From: Undaria pinnatifida
Lineage: Eukaryota; Sar; Phaeophyceae; Laminariales; Alariaceae
Direction: 5' to 3'
Assembly (NCBI GenBank): GCA_012845835.1
Contig: JABAKD010000030.1
Span: 14,835,210 to 14,899,209, forward strand
Length of the DNA stretch: 64,000 nt
Shown here: piece after piece, positions 18,679 through 30,560 of the stretch
Layout of the letters: the number at the start of each line of letters is the position of its first letter
Numbering within the stretch: position 1 is the first letter of the stretch
Made by a program: the position numbers and the translations under genes
Notes under the pieces: model-generated
The model's database searches: none
The model's input: only the letters and a program-made list of their open reading frames with translations
Told to the model about the DNA's origin: nothing

Positions 18679-19896
18679 CTGTGTTTCGGTGCACGTAAGC
18701 GGTCACAAGCGTATACGTGCGTAAACAAAACGTTGGGTGCTTCATCGTCGCCGCAGCACCGAAATTAGATCGGAAGCGGCGTGTACCTATTAATAGCAAT
18801 CTGCACAGATACTTCCGAAGTCCAGGTTTGAGGAAATGGCAAGCGACGTACGTTGCACACTCGGCTTATCCAAGGAAAACATCATGCAGCCGTATGCTCA
18901 TTATACTCGAAGTCGACGGAGTTGGTCTGTAGCGACGGTGATTTAATTCACAGGTCAGACAGATCGCGATCTACCGTAGATCATCTACATGTCGTATATC
19001 TGTCGCTATGATATGTCGTGCAGGATCTGTGTGATACAGATCACATCCAGGAATCATGTGCTGGGGTATACAGAGCATACGGATCATCGGGCAACATGAT
19101 CTATAGGCGATGCAGATCATATATACCAGGGATCTGTTTGCCCTAAGAGACACAGATCATTAATCTATTATTTATACAAGGCACTGTAGGTATCTGATGT
19201 GTCCGACGAAGCGGCCCCTCACAGCCAACTGCATCGTTCTCAAGACACCAGCCGTGTGCGCGTACTACTAATAGGAACTGGTTTCGCCTCCACCACTTGA
19301 TGGACGTCGGCCGTGCCACTGCTGGTCAGCTGCTCTACAAAAGATTGAGTGGAGTCAGCGTACTACTGCTGTACAAAGTACCGGGGTACATGGGCCTTCT
19401 GTCTCGCGACCGCCAACTGCGACGTACCAGGTAAACGATATCATCGCACAGATCTTTCGAAAGATCCAAAACGCTGCAATCTACAATCTACATCTACACA
19501 TACATACCTCCCATGCTGGGGAACGACCTATCTCGTCTCTGACATTAGCCACCCACGTAGGCGTTCTCGGGCCACCCATATTGAAGCCGGCGGCCGATGC
19601 CCCCCTTTGACGTGCCTGTCACGACCACACCGAGATAGAAAAGCTCGCAGCAGAGTACCACCCCAGGAACGTTTCTTCGCCGGCGGGACTGTCATTACTC
19701 AGGTGTTCCACGCGCCCGGATGTTTTTAGAGGGGTGTTTTGTACGACAGCCCCAGCCAAGGTGCACTCTCGTACCATGCACATCGCACACCACAGCCTAG
19801 AACAGAATAGCGCAGCAGTGTACAGACAGGTGCAGAGGCACAGAGGCTGGGTGCAGTGCAGTGCGCACAGAAGTTAGGATAGTCCCGTCCACAAGC
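18679..19896. other. Region between divergent genes; missing 5' exons expected here
   Basis: The TBC-like gene needs more 5' coding sequence with a phase-0 donor, and the lyase-family gene starts at 19897 on the other strand. I found no convincing exon here. Bases 18955-19160 hold a cluster of GATC-containing motifs, listed separately. Confidence 0.4.
18955..19165. repeat. Cluster of CAGATCAT / ATGATCTG motifs
   Basis: GATC-centred words (ACAGATCA, GTAGATCA, GGATCTGT, GCAGATCATA, ATGATCTA) recur about every 20-40 bases in both orientations over roughly 200 bases. It looks like a decayed short tandem repeat or a motif array between divergent genes. Confidence 0.6.
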
Positions 19897-22800
19897 ATGT
19901 CGCCACACAGCAGTCTCCTCTCCCTGATCTTCCTGGTAGCACCCTTGCTCTCACGACCTGCGTTCGGCTTCCTACCATACACCTCCACCGTCTCCACCCA
20001 GCAACCACTGCTGCAGCATGCCCGGTCTTCCGCTTCTACCAGCCCCGGCATCACCCACCGCAGCAAGAGCGAAGTGAGGATGTCGTCGTCAAAACCCAGC
20101 GCGGCCGACAAGCTCCGTGGATTGATCAGCCGCCCAGAGATTCTGATCATGCCGTGTTGCTACGACGGGCTCACGGCCCGGTTGGTCGAAGACAACGGCT
20201 TTCCTTTGACGTTCATGACTGGATTCGGAGTTTCGGGGGCGCACGGCTTGCCGGACACTCAGGCAAGAGGCACCTTTCTTTCGTTGCATGAGTGTTCACG
20301 CGTATGTAATGGTCGAAGCAGTCTGTGCAATGGATAGTTGGCTGCGGCGAGGAACCTCGTGAGCGAAGCTGCCAGGAGGTATGTCCTTCAGGGGAAAACA
20401 TGCGCCAGTGAACGGTGTATGATAGACTACATGCAGAGCCAAGTGTTGCAATCTGAAACACACCAGGTACACAGGTAGGTACGGTCGTACCAGGCACGCA
20501 GTACGTAGTTGGCGTCCGTTGAGGGAAACTACGGTAATTCTGCTGTATGTCATGAGGTGAAAGTGCTGCCTCCAGTCTCCGGAGGTCTTTGCTAGCGAGA
20601 GCCGTCGGACTCGTAGCATCTTCTACCAGCACTCGTAACAACAAAAGTACAGCAAGCAGCACGTGTACCGGGCTCTCTGTGGCGGAAAGTCCCTATGTGT
20701 CCGATACAAACGTTAATGCGGGCAGGTCACACCCGCGGGTGCATTACCCGAGTAACCCAACGCACACACGCTACCGCCCACACCTCAAACAACCTTCACC
20801 TTCTATTTGTAGCCCCCGAAATGTAGTGTGCTGTGGCAATAGGGGTAGTAGTTTTGGGGCCAAATGGTTGCTGCATGACTGGCTTTCCAACGGAGGAACT
20901 ACGCGATATGCTAAGTATTGGGATTTTGCTTGGTTGGGTTTCCTATTTTATTTGCCGTCCATCTAGCCCATGAGATTGTTTGTCGGAGTTAACGCCTTTA
21001 CAACTGGAGACCCTTTTGGGGGAACAATTTACTTGGAATTAGTATAGGGAAAATTTTGGCCTCTAAAAGGATCCTCGGAAACTTTTTAAGTGCACCTCTG
21101 CCGCGGCATGAGGCAGGTGCTATTATAGTGCTGTAATAGTGCTATAATAGGGATATAATGATGCTATATAGTGCTATATAGTCCTATATAGTGCAATATA
21201 GTGCTCTATACACCAGCCAGTGGTTGGTGTTTTTTCTCGCCAGCTGCCTTATCTGAACGTGCGAGATATTCGGCATCGCGCCGTTTGCGGACAGGCGCTG
21301 CCTCCGGCTCTCAGGCCGACAAGCGTGTGCTGCATGCTGCAACACGACCAACGACTATTAATACGATACTCGTAAACTAGTACGAAGCCTTTCTTCGCCA
21401 AAGTGCCTCACCCGGTGTCCGCTTTCAGTCTGCAGCACGGCCTTGGTTGTGTCGCTTTGCAGTGATGTGAGCCTGATGCGGCAGTAAACCTGAAAAACAT
21501 CAAACAGACGACAACGCCTCGGACCCTGACATCGTACTGTTTTTTGTTTTGCGTGTGTATGATATGTGTGTGCGTGCGTGCGTGCATGTGTTACTGTTTT
21601 TGCAGCTTCTCTCGTACGCCGAAATGCTGGCGTCCGCCACCAACATCTGCTCCACTTTGAAAGACATCCCCTGCATCGGGGACGGGGACACCGGTTACGG
21701 GAACGCTCTCAACGTCAAGCGCACGGTTGAGGGCTATGCGCAGGTACTTGCAGAAAAATTGCAGAAAAGTCGCCGAGAGTTCGCAGAAGTTTTGCAGAAA
21801 TTTTGCAGCAAGTTTGCAGGGAGTTCGCAGGAAGCTCGCAAGAAGTTCGCTAGCCCCTTTCCAGTTGCCCCCACGGTTCCTTCTTTTTCCAGCTGCTCCC
21901 ACGGTTCGTTCTAGGAGTTGGAGTTGGAGTTGGAGTGGATTGCATGTTGCAGGAGGAAAAGTAATATACTAACCCTGTATATCGTATAGAAGTGCACCTT
22001 GCGATACGTTTTGGGTACAGACTGTGGAGCTTGATTTCCGAGTGGGATGCTTTTTTCGCCCAAGTTTGTGACATGGCGCACGTGTATCCGAGCTTTTCTT
22101 GCATCGGTCGTCTCCGGTATAGTTGCGCGCCTGTGTGTATACAAAGTACATAGCAACGCATCACGTATGAAAAGGTTTTTCCCTACAGTAGTTGTGGCTT
22201 GGTCGTGAGGCGACCACGCTTTTTGAAGATGGGTCCTCGAACGACATCACCGTACCCTCTGAAAACATCTACAAGTCTTCGTCCGATCTGACTCCTGGCG
22301 CTGTCTAAGCCTACCCGTCCACTGGCTACCTTTGCTTGTCCCTGGCTGCCTTTGCTTGTCCCTGGCTACCCTTACTTGCGGAAGGGGCAGGATTAATCTG
22401 TACTTGCCGCACCGCAATGCACTCAACACGGTCTACCCGAGTAGAAACACCAATACTTCGAAGTATAGAACTCTATGCCATCATCGCAGACCGCCTCGGT
22501 TAGCGTAAGCCAGCTCATGAAAGGTCTGCCGTGTTTTTAGATGCATCAAATAATGCCTCGTTGGAATCGCGCAACCAACCCTCCCCCCTGCCCTGCCCTG
22601 ACCTGGGGAATAACGGTACTCGCCCTTAAAGGCTGGCATGGCCGGCATCATGATCGAAGACCAGTTTGCTCCAAAGCGTTGCGGCCACACGAAGGGGAAG
22701 AGCGTAGTGGGGAGAGAAGAGGCCTACAGCCGCATTAGGGCGGCGTGCGATGCGAGGTACAGCAGTAGCGTAGCCCCGACTGGATAGTTTGGATAGCATT

Positions 22801-24372
22801 GAGGAAACAGCAGGACCGTGTTTTACTAACTGTCTTTGTTGCTGTTGCTGTTGTTGTTGTGGTTGTTGTTGTCGTTGTTGTCGTTTTGTTGTTTTTGCCG
22901 TTGCCGTTGTTATCGTTGCTGTTGTTGTTTATGTTGTTATTAACAGTGTTATCGGTGTCGTTGTTGTCGACGTAGTTTTCGATTGTGGAACTCCCCGCAT
23001 TTTTTTGGTGTTTGCTCCACCACCACCTCCACACCCAACCCCAATCCTCGGGTAGTGAATGGGTCTGAATCGGGTTATATTCTTACAGCTGAATCCGTGT
23101 TGGTTGCACGCAGCTTTAGTGTTGGCCGCACGCAGCATAACCCTCGTATACTTCAACGACAAATTCACCCGGGGCGAGGCTTGTCCATGAATAATGCAAC
23201 AAGGTCACGGTAAAGTAGTATTATAGTGTATCAATAGTGGTCCAGTTTTCACGAAGTCTTTGACCCCTGTGGCCTAAAACGTGGGCTATGCAAATATACA
23301 ACTACCCCGCTACCCCCGGGAAACAGGCTCTGTACGTCGATAATTTCCCCCCAGGACTGTGTATTTTTTTGTTAAAGGTGGTTGCATGGGGTATCTCTGC
23401 CGCGAGTCGGCGTGAGGAAGCAGCAACTTATTTGTGCAGGAGATCTAACGTAGGCGGGAGGGGAAGGGGGGGTGGAGTCCAAGACTGGTAAAACCCTGAC
23501 GCGTCTCAACGTCTACTATTGGTTCATGCCCGGTCCGATTTTACCGCGCTACCCTCGCAGGACGGTGGCTTATGGGACGCTGCCACGCAGCGTCAGACCC
23601 ACTCAGCAGCTCAGCATCGCTTGCTTCCTTCCCACCTTGCTCTCTTTCTGCTGCACATACCTCCCCCCTTTCCCCCCGCGTGCCCATCGAGTTCAGGGAT
23701 GAGGGCGCAGATATTGTCATCATGGCGCGCACCGACGCTCGGGCGGGCCTAGGGCTGGAGGAGGCATTGGAGAGGTGCCGTGAGTTCAGGAAGATTGGGG
23801 CAGACATCACGTTTTTGGAGGCCCCGCAAAGCGAGGAGGAGATGCGGCGGTACTGCCAAGAGGTGGACGGTCCCAAGCTTGCCAACATGCTGGAGGTGAT
23901 GTTTGTTTTAACGAAAGCTGTCGGTAGTGGACGCATTTTTTTTTGTGGTGGTGTTTTACAGCGTGTGCATCGTGTGTGGTGATGGCAGTGTTTTCGTCCG
24001 ATAGTGGCCAGGAAAGACCCCCGTCAAGAGAGCAAGCAGTCGGTACCTGGCGCACATGGTCATTTCTTGCAATTTTCTTTCCTTTTTTTCTCAGTTTCTA
24101 TTTTTCGCGCTGTCGTATTATGAACTCCTTTTTTTTTTCAGTTCGGAAAAACCCCAATCCTGCCTCCGGTGGAGCTAGAGAAGATGGGCTACACCATCGC
24201 GGCCTACCCTCTCAGTCTGCTCAGCGCGAGCATTAAGGCCATGGATGCGGCTTTGCAGAGGCTCAAGACCGGGGAACCTTTGGATGACCTCTTGGAGGGG
24301 TTCGAAAAGGTCCAGAAGGTCGTCGGGTTCAGAGACTACGATGACACCGCCGCGAAGTACAAAATAGACTAA
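19897..24372 (+). CDS. Isocitrate lyase/PEP mutase family enzyme, plastid-type leader
   Basis: Five exons, 19897-20262, 21606-21743, 22632-22756, 23697-23895 and 24142-24372, join in phase to 352 residues with TAA at 24370-24372. Intron 1 has a GC donor (CAG then GCAAGA); the others use GTAC or GTGA. Residues 1-25 are a signal peptide ending PAFGF, the heterokont plastid-targeting style, followed by a Ser/Thr-rich transit-like stretch to about 70. The catalytic barrel includes LIMPCCYDGLTARL, a metal-binding GDGDTG near 147-152, EDQFAPKRCGH with the KRCGH active-site loop at 183-187, and IVIMARTDA. KRCGH places it on the lyase side (methylisocitrate lyase, dimethylmalate lyase or oxaloacetate hydrolase type) rather than PEP mutase. 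The exact substrate cannot be read from sequence. It is divergent from the TBC-like gene. Confidence 0.9.
20996..21075 (+). repeat. Dispersed repeat family, copy 2
   Basis: ACAACTGGAGACCCTTTTGG and GGCCTCTAAAAGG match the first module at 5083-5160. It lies in intron 1 of the lyase-family gene. Confidence 0.6.
21118..21215 (+). repeat. Short tandem repeat of TATAGTGCTA-type units
   Basis: About eight imperfect units of 9-13 bases (GCTATATAGT, CCTATATAGT, GCAATATAGT, GCTCTATA) lie in intron 1 of the lyase-family gene. Confidence 0.8.
21744..21850 (+). repeat. GCAG-rich tandem repeat just after a 5' splice site
   Basis: Starting at the donor of intron 2, TTGCAGAAAAA, TTGCAGAAATT, TTGCAGCAAG, TTCGCAGGAAG and similar words recur about every 11-14 bases. 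Each contains a GCAG that resembles a 3' splice site. Confidence 0.75.
22835..22965 (+). repeat. GTT/GCT trinucleotide microsatellite
   Basis: Impure (GTT)n in intron 3 of the lyase-family gene. The poly-Cys and poly-Thr reading frames over it are artefacts. Confidence 0.85.
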
Positions 24373-25496
24373 AAAGTTAGACGGAAGAACGGAGTCCTAG
24401 AGATAACACCTGCTAGTTTCTCCGCTGGGCAGTTCTAGAGAGACTACCCGCTATTTCCTCCCAGAGGTAGATTTCTAGAGCTCTAGAGATAACACCTCCT
24501 AGCTAGTTTCTCCATTGGATAGATTTTTCATGTTGCTGTCGCGGGCCGAGAGCTCCATCAAGAGGTATACGAGGGGCGGTTCGGGCTTGGACGTTAGGTA
24601 GCGAAATACGCTTGTAGAACTAAGCGATTGCCGTCGTAAGACGCGTGCTTCGATAGAGGCGCGCCGCATTTTTTCTGAGGTTCCGTCATTTTCGGAGCTC
24701 AAGACCTCTCCCAAAAACTGGTTTTAGGAGAAAAAATAAAACTTCTAGAGATCGGAAAAAAAATCAAATGTTCAAGGTGGTACAAAACGAAAACCCATGC
24801 GAAAAAAAAAATGGCTCATTATTTATTACTGTATTTTTCCGATGACTTTGGGTTAAGGAGGCCCGTCACTGAAAAAAATGTGTGGTGAGCACAGTTGGTA
24901 CTCACAGATAGCACGTACTCCGTAGTGGGGCGTCAATTCATCAAGACTAAATCCCGACGACATTCTGTTCTTACGACTCACACTAGCCGTGGAATTGAGG
25001 TTATTCTCAGGGCCGAAAGAAAGAAAAAAATATATATTTAAATGCTCCGAAGGTTACCCAGTTCTCTCACGGAAGTTACCTACGATACTATCTGTAGGTG
25101 TTACTATACAATTATGGCAAGGTGTAGCTGACGCTCTCTGTTTACCTACACATGTGCCCGCCTTTCTCCGAGATTTCGTTTCTCCTCGCGTTTGCCGAAC
25201 AACACGTGCACCGTCCCTCTGGCGAACAAGAAGTAAAATGCACACGTACGTAGCAAATGATCGCCTCACACCGCCCCTCTACAAACAAGAAAAAACACCT
25301 CTCCATTCCCAGGAAATTGTCGCCGCGCCGACATGTGATACGGAATAGCAGGTACCAAGTACGCATCTCCCTGTTCCACTACCGCTGTCCCGCCCCAGTC
25401 TGTCCGGTCCAAGCATAGCCATCCGGTGCTGTCACCGCCGCCGTCCTTGCCCACGGCACTGCGCAAAAGGCGTGCGACGATGAGCCACCGACGCTT
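24373..25496. other. Intergenic region between convergent genes
   Basis: No gene is supported. A local duplication of an AGAGATAACACCT...CTAGTTTCTCC block lies at about 24400-24425 and 24485-24515. The stretch 24700-24885 resembles the dispersed repeat at 4960-5215, including AAATCAAATGTTC and GGCCCGTCACTGAAAA. Confidence 0.45.
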
Positions 25497-26300
25497 TTAA
25501 TGGGCAACAGTCTGCCTTGCCCTCCCCTTGCCAAGGTCGTATTCGAAATGGTACGGTACCTGTAGAGCACGATGTGCATATGACATGAAGCGGGGGAGGG
25601 AAGGGCCGGTAGGGGAGGCGAGACTAAGGGGGAGGGAAGGGAAGAGGAGGGGGAAGGGGGGGGCGTCCGTGACTTTTGGAAACCGCTAGTACTCGAGGAT
25701 GCGACACTCCCAACGTCAGTGATACTAAGCTGATGCCAGCGAAGGTGCGATAGTGATTTTTCTCAGCGCCCAAGAAAGGCAAAGACACCGTATGCTTCGT
25801 TGCCCGAAGCTTGTCGGCCGCAACACCAAAAACCATGAAAATGCAATGTCGTGCTCTGCGAGTATGGCACCTACACGGGCGAAAGGGGGGGGCGACGCTC
25901 CAAAGCCAAAAACATATACGAAGTACAATCTTAACACAAAAACACCACATCACACGGCAGAAGCTGCAAAGCTTCAAGCTCAAAAACGCGAAAAAAAAGG
26001 TACATCTCACCTTGCGATCATTCAATGCGCGGACCACCCAAAGGGGAGAGCTCCACCCATTCCCTTGCTCATCCGGGTAGCCCTGCCCGACTCTGATGCG
26101 CGTCAGCTCCCCGTCCCCGCCCCCCGAGGGTTTCAAGAAAGCGTAGGCCTTATCCCCGCCGCTCAAGAAGTCCACTTTCGCTACCAGCCCCTTGTCGAGC
26201 GAGTCGAGGAAGCTCTTGAACGTAATCGATTCTTCGTCCGTAGGAGCTGGCGCGCCGGGGTAGTCCTTTGCACCGAAGAGAAGCGAGGGGGGGGAAACGT
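25497..26300 (-). CDS. 3' exons of a predicted thylakoid-lumen protein
   Basis: Two minus-strand exons, 26300-26011 and 25559-25497 (TAA at 25499-25497), join in phase 0 across a GTGAGA donor and a CTACAG acceptor. The upstream exon starts with two bases of a split codon, so it needs a phase-1 exon before it. The peptide reads SLLFGAKDYPGAP, then TFKSFLDSLDKGLVAKVDFL, AYAFLKP, ELTRIRVGQGYPDE, GWSSPLWVVRALNDRK and the end VPYHFEYDLGKGRARQTVAH. The region around FLDSLDKGLVAKVDF recalls the small N-terminal extracytoplasmic domain of FtsH-type proteases, but no ATPase or protease part follows, so a stand-alone lumen domain is more likely. The best first exon is 43965-44226, which would give about 204 residues. 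Function is unknown. Confidence 0.65.
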
Positions 26301-27504
26301 CTGATTATATTCCGGCCATGATCTCAGGATGTTGAATCATGCCTTGACAGCAGTCATCAACAACATATTCTCCAAACGAGAGGTAACAATCCTTTTAGAC
26401 TGTTGCTAATGGGAAGGTGACAGTTTAACAAAAGAAGGAAAAAAAAGAGAGCATTTTGCTGAAGATATAGTACCGTCGCTGTGGGCAAACAAGTTTCAAA
26501 CGCTTTTTTATGGCCATTTCTTGGTCAAGCGGCCCAATTGGTCAATGTTCATGAAGCTTCGGTCAACATTGTCCACCAACCACGATTGACCTTTGACCTC
26601 GAAACAAGAGAAAAAAAACGATAACCCCGCTTCGCTCGGGACAAGGGGACATGAGTGTAGGTGGCAGCGCCGAAGAATTCATATTGACCCATGCTCTAGG
26701 GCGTGAGAGGTTGTCCGCGTTGTCCTGTGGCCTTCCGCCAACTCCTCTCAAAATTTCATGTTTCGCCGGTTGGGAGACGATCGAGAGTGTTTCTGTTTTT
26801 CACACATTAGGCCGCCAAAGGCATCTTGTAACAGAAGCCTGGTCGGCGCCCGCGACACATCACCGGCCGTGGCGTGAGCACTCAACACCAGGGGTAGGTC
26901 GGAGCCCCTAACGAGCTTGCCACGTTCAGATTTCACGACGCTGTCGTTTATTTCGCCGAACGCCGCGTTCAACTTCTGCTTGAGAGTTTCTCGAGAGAAT
27001 GTTGCCCAAGATCGCCGCCAGAAATCCATTTTTTTCGGAAAATAGGAAAGTTCGAGGGAAGACAAACAAAAACAAACAAAAATCGGGTCCATAGACGACC
27101 GTTCAGGCAAAGGTTGGCTGGTATCTTCGAAAATTAAACTTCTCTGCTCAACATCCGCTTGTCTTTGCTGTTGCCCATATGGCTCGTTGCACAAGATCGA
27201 GGAAGGATCGCAGGAACGCAGGTAACAATCAGCTCCCGGCATCATGGAAATCGAAAACGTCTCAAATGTGCAGAAACATGCTGGGATGCAAAATACTGAA
27301 TCTCACCAGTCCTTGAAACTCGCCGCAGCCAAATCCCATGCAGATTGAAGTGAAGGGGTTGGTGCCTGTGGGCAAAGAGTGCGTCAAACAAGCCGGTTCA
27401 CAAGAAGGCATTGTACGCGTCTGAGAATGACACGCGCAAAAATGATGGTTTATACCCCTTTCTGAGAGCTGGTTTGCAGCCATCATATATATAGACTATT
27501 AAGG

Positions 27505-27600
27505 CAAGTACCGGGGGAGAGAAGGGAGGACACCTATGACCATGACCTTGCCCAGAAGGGAAGACACCTATGACCATGACCTTGCCCAGAAGGCCGCTGA
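27505..27600 (+). repeat. Tandem 36-bp duplication within a dispersed repeat
   Basis: GACACCTATGACCATGACC with its flanks is present twice in tandem. The surrounding block, from GGCAAGTACCGGGG to ACGAGTTGAGCTGGA, recurs once near 62908-63005. Confidence 0.7.
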
Positions 27601-28149
27601 GGGTAAATATATCTTACGAGTTGAGCTGGACAACAAGAATCATGCAAAAAACAAGGGGCATATTCTGACGATAGCATTAACAAGTTAAGGAGCCCCGTCA
27701 TTCAGAAAACATTTCAGACGAAAAAAAAGGCTACCTCTGTCGTAGCACGCTTCTTTCACAAATCAGTTCGAAGTGTGACACTCTTCTCGAAATCATACGT
27801 ATCATACGTGTACAAGTAAAAGTGTTGTGTGTTGTCAAGTGGTGATGTGTGTGTGTTTTCTCAACAACGGTTCGGTCGTGGGCACGTCTCTCTATATCGA
27901 GTACCCAAAAAGTGCTAAAAAGTACCAACGCCCGAATGGGTAGGGTGGACCGTAACTGGACCAAGTCCGGCGGAAGGCCATCTCCCATGGCCAGGGGTTT
28001 TGTTAGTGGGTGAGCTTGCGCAAGTCCCACACTACCCGGAAAGATGACAATCCGGGTGGCTATCTCCACCGAAACTGACCCTCAGGGGACAGGCCGGGTC
28101 GACATACACACACACCCGTATACAACGACAGCTTGCGCTGCCGGGGTTG

Positions 28150-28352
28150 TAACGAAGACCACTGATAGGGACGGCTCACGCTATACCTACAATGGGACTC
28201 GAAGGGTGCGCCAGCTAGCGTTGGGCTGCGAAAGCAGCTGAGTTAAATCGACACACGACGCGTATGAAAATACGCGGAAGTGTGGTGAGCTAAAGCTTTA
28301 TTTTTCCCCATCCGCCGGAGGATGAAAAAAAAAAAAAAAAAAAAAAAAAAGT
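28150..28352 (+). repeat. Possible SINE-like repeat with poly(A) tail, copy 1
   Basis: About 160 bases before a run of about 27 A (28323-28351) recur inverted at 62653-62810. On the minus strand the block has tRNA-promoter-like words, TTAACTCAG (A box-like) and, 34 bases on, TTCGAGTCC (B box-like). The poly(A) is on the other strand, so promoter and tail do not agree. It may be a composite retroposon, or the box match may be chance. Confidence 0.4.
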
Positions 28353-28609
28353 ACTGCTATTAAGTACACTCAGGAAGAAATAGTAGTACTGCAGGTAAAA
28401 TGCGAGTTCGTTATTTTTTGCGGGAAAGTTTTTTAATCCGGCAGCAGTTTTGATTTTTCTCCAGATCAGTTTTTGGGAGAAGTCTTAAGCCCCCAAACTG
28501 AGGAACTTCAGGAAAAAAGTGGTTCACCTCTACTGTAGTACGCGTCCTTATGTATAGGGACCGCAAGGAAGCTACAAGGGGCACGTGTGGCGTGGGATGC
28601 GGCTTATTG

Positions 28610-29625
28610 TAGAATATTATGTAGAGAGCACGTATTGAGAACGAGGGAGCACGAGGACAATACGTGACAGGCTATGACAAAAGCAATTCGCCGCCATAAA
28701 GAGAGGATACGGCACACGCACATGGTCCTCAGTACCTGTAGCGTTTTGCTCTCCGCATGTTGTCTGCTGTCTGTCATCTGCGATCTTTGCAATAAAAACA
28801 GAAAAAAACACTCCTTAAAAAACTGTTTCTGTGGACGTAAATTTATAAGGATTGGTTGGTATCTAAATTATTACTCGAGTACTATTTAATATTACAAAGG
28901 TCTCTATGTTGCCGCATCGATGGACACGCGCACCCAAAGCGGCAGCACAGCAGAAACATGTGGTATGGTGGGGTGACAAATTATGACAGGACCCAACACA
29001 AGCAACTCGCCGCAGCATATAGCGAGGACACGCCACGCACACAAAAATGGTGTTGCCTATACCACTGCTGCTGTGCGGCAGGGTTGTAGCGTTGTGCTCT
29101 ACGCATGTTGTCTGCTGTCTGTGCTATCTGCGGTCTCACATAAATGGTGTTGCCTACCGCTGCTGCTGTGCGGCAGAGTTGTAGCGTTGTGCTCTCTTGG
29201 TATGGTACGATATTATGACAAATTATGACAGGTTCCGACACAAGCAACTCGCCGCAGCAAGCGAGGACACGCCACGCGCACATGAATGATGTTGCCTATA
29301 CCGCTGCTGCTGTGCGGCAGGGTTATACCGAGCACACCAACATGAAAATAGACATAAGGACCGTTTGAGTACTAATATGATATTCAAAACGACCCTTACA
29401 CTTTATGCCGGCATGTCACTTGGTACTTGACAGAAGCAGCAGTAGCAGCAGCAGCGAGAGGTAGTGGCGAAGAGGCGGGAAGAGCATCGCAGGCTCCGAT
29501 CAAAGCAATCAGCTACCGCAACAGCAGCCACACGCGCATAGTTACAGGCTGCTGCTGCTATTAATAGGGGGTTGGACTGCTGCTGGGCGGCAGGATCGTA
29601 GCGTGGTGCTCTGTGCAAAAAATAG
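28610..29625. repeat. Degenerate tandem repeat array, about 110-150-bp units
   Basis: Blocks containing AAGCAACTCGCCGCAGCA, CGAGGACACGCCACGCACAC, GGTGTTGCCTATACC, TGCTGCTGTGCGGCAG and GTAGCGTTGTGCTCT recur at about 28670-28800, 28980-29130, 29135-29200, 29220-29325 and, decayed, 29490-29625. No coding potential is supported. Confidence 0.7.
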
Positions 29626-30169
29626 GGATGTGTACGTGTACCCTCTACGAGCAGAAACACCCGGTTTGAATCCAAATCTGACGTGCGTACACGGCGATAG
29701 GGGATGCAGAAACCCAATCCCCGGGGATGTTGGAGAAACCCGGGGATTTGCCTTGAGTGTGCCCAAGGCCAATTTCTTTTTAAAGGCTTGCCACGCGCGA
29801 CACACTGCACGGATCACTCCCAAACCTCCGGCAACGTGACCCCGACGGTCTAATCATGCCCACCCCATCCGACGTTTCGGACAAAGGTGCAAGCACGAAG
29901 AGATGTGCCCGAAAAAGAAAAAAAAATGGCAATTATACGTATACATATATTGAAAGTTATAGGTACGATATCTCCTCCTGGGGCTTCGCCCGCGGCATAT
30001 CATCCCACCTCTCAGCCATCCTGAGCTCTCAATTGCCAATGAACGTGTTGTTTTTTGAGGAACCTTTCTGAAACTATTTGCATTATCGTGTTTTGCTCTT
30101 CGTGCTTTTTTATTTTCATGTAATTTTATTTTCATGTTTTTTAATCGTTTCTTTGCAAATCATACCCAG

Positions 30170-30560
30170 GTGAGCTCAGCTTCAGGCTCAGCTCAGCTCA
30201 GCTCAAAAGCGCAGCGCCGGGGCCTGCCTTGCTGCGCGATGCTGTGCCGTGTGCTGTGTCGTATTTACTATTTCGTGCATAACAGGTATCATGAAAGGTA
30301 TCATACCAAGTACCGTTACACCAAGTACATGTACGTGCTACGTTCTTGAACTACGAAAAATGCACTACCAATTCAGCTCAGCTCAGCTAAAGCTCAGCAG
30401 CGCAGCGAAGCGTCGTGCGGTGCGGTGCCGTGCCGTGCGGTGCCGTGTGGCGCTGTGCCTTGCGGTGTGGTGCTGTGCGGCGCTGCGCCGTGCTGCGCTG
30501 TGCTCTCTTTCGTGCATACAACAAGCAGCACCAGGCATCATGCGAATTAGCAAGTACCAG
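30170..30560 (+). repeat. Two-unit tandem repeat with GCTCA runs
   Basis: Units at about 30172-30350 and 30365-30560 both begin with a (GCTCA)n run, continue with GCGCAGCG and a GTGCTGTGCCGTG-type tract, then TTTCGTGCATA and a GGTATCAT or GGCATCAT segment. The second unit has an expanded GTGCGGTGCC stretch. Confidence 0.65.

Noticed and set aside
26748-27003. Exon candidate with SRETLKQKLNAAFGEIND
   Set aside because: Composition is protein-like, but I found no acceptor or donor in phase with neighbouring exons, so it is mentioned only within the intron description.
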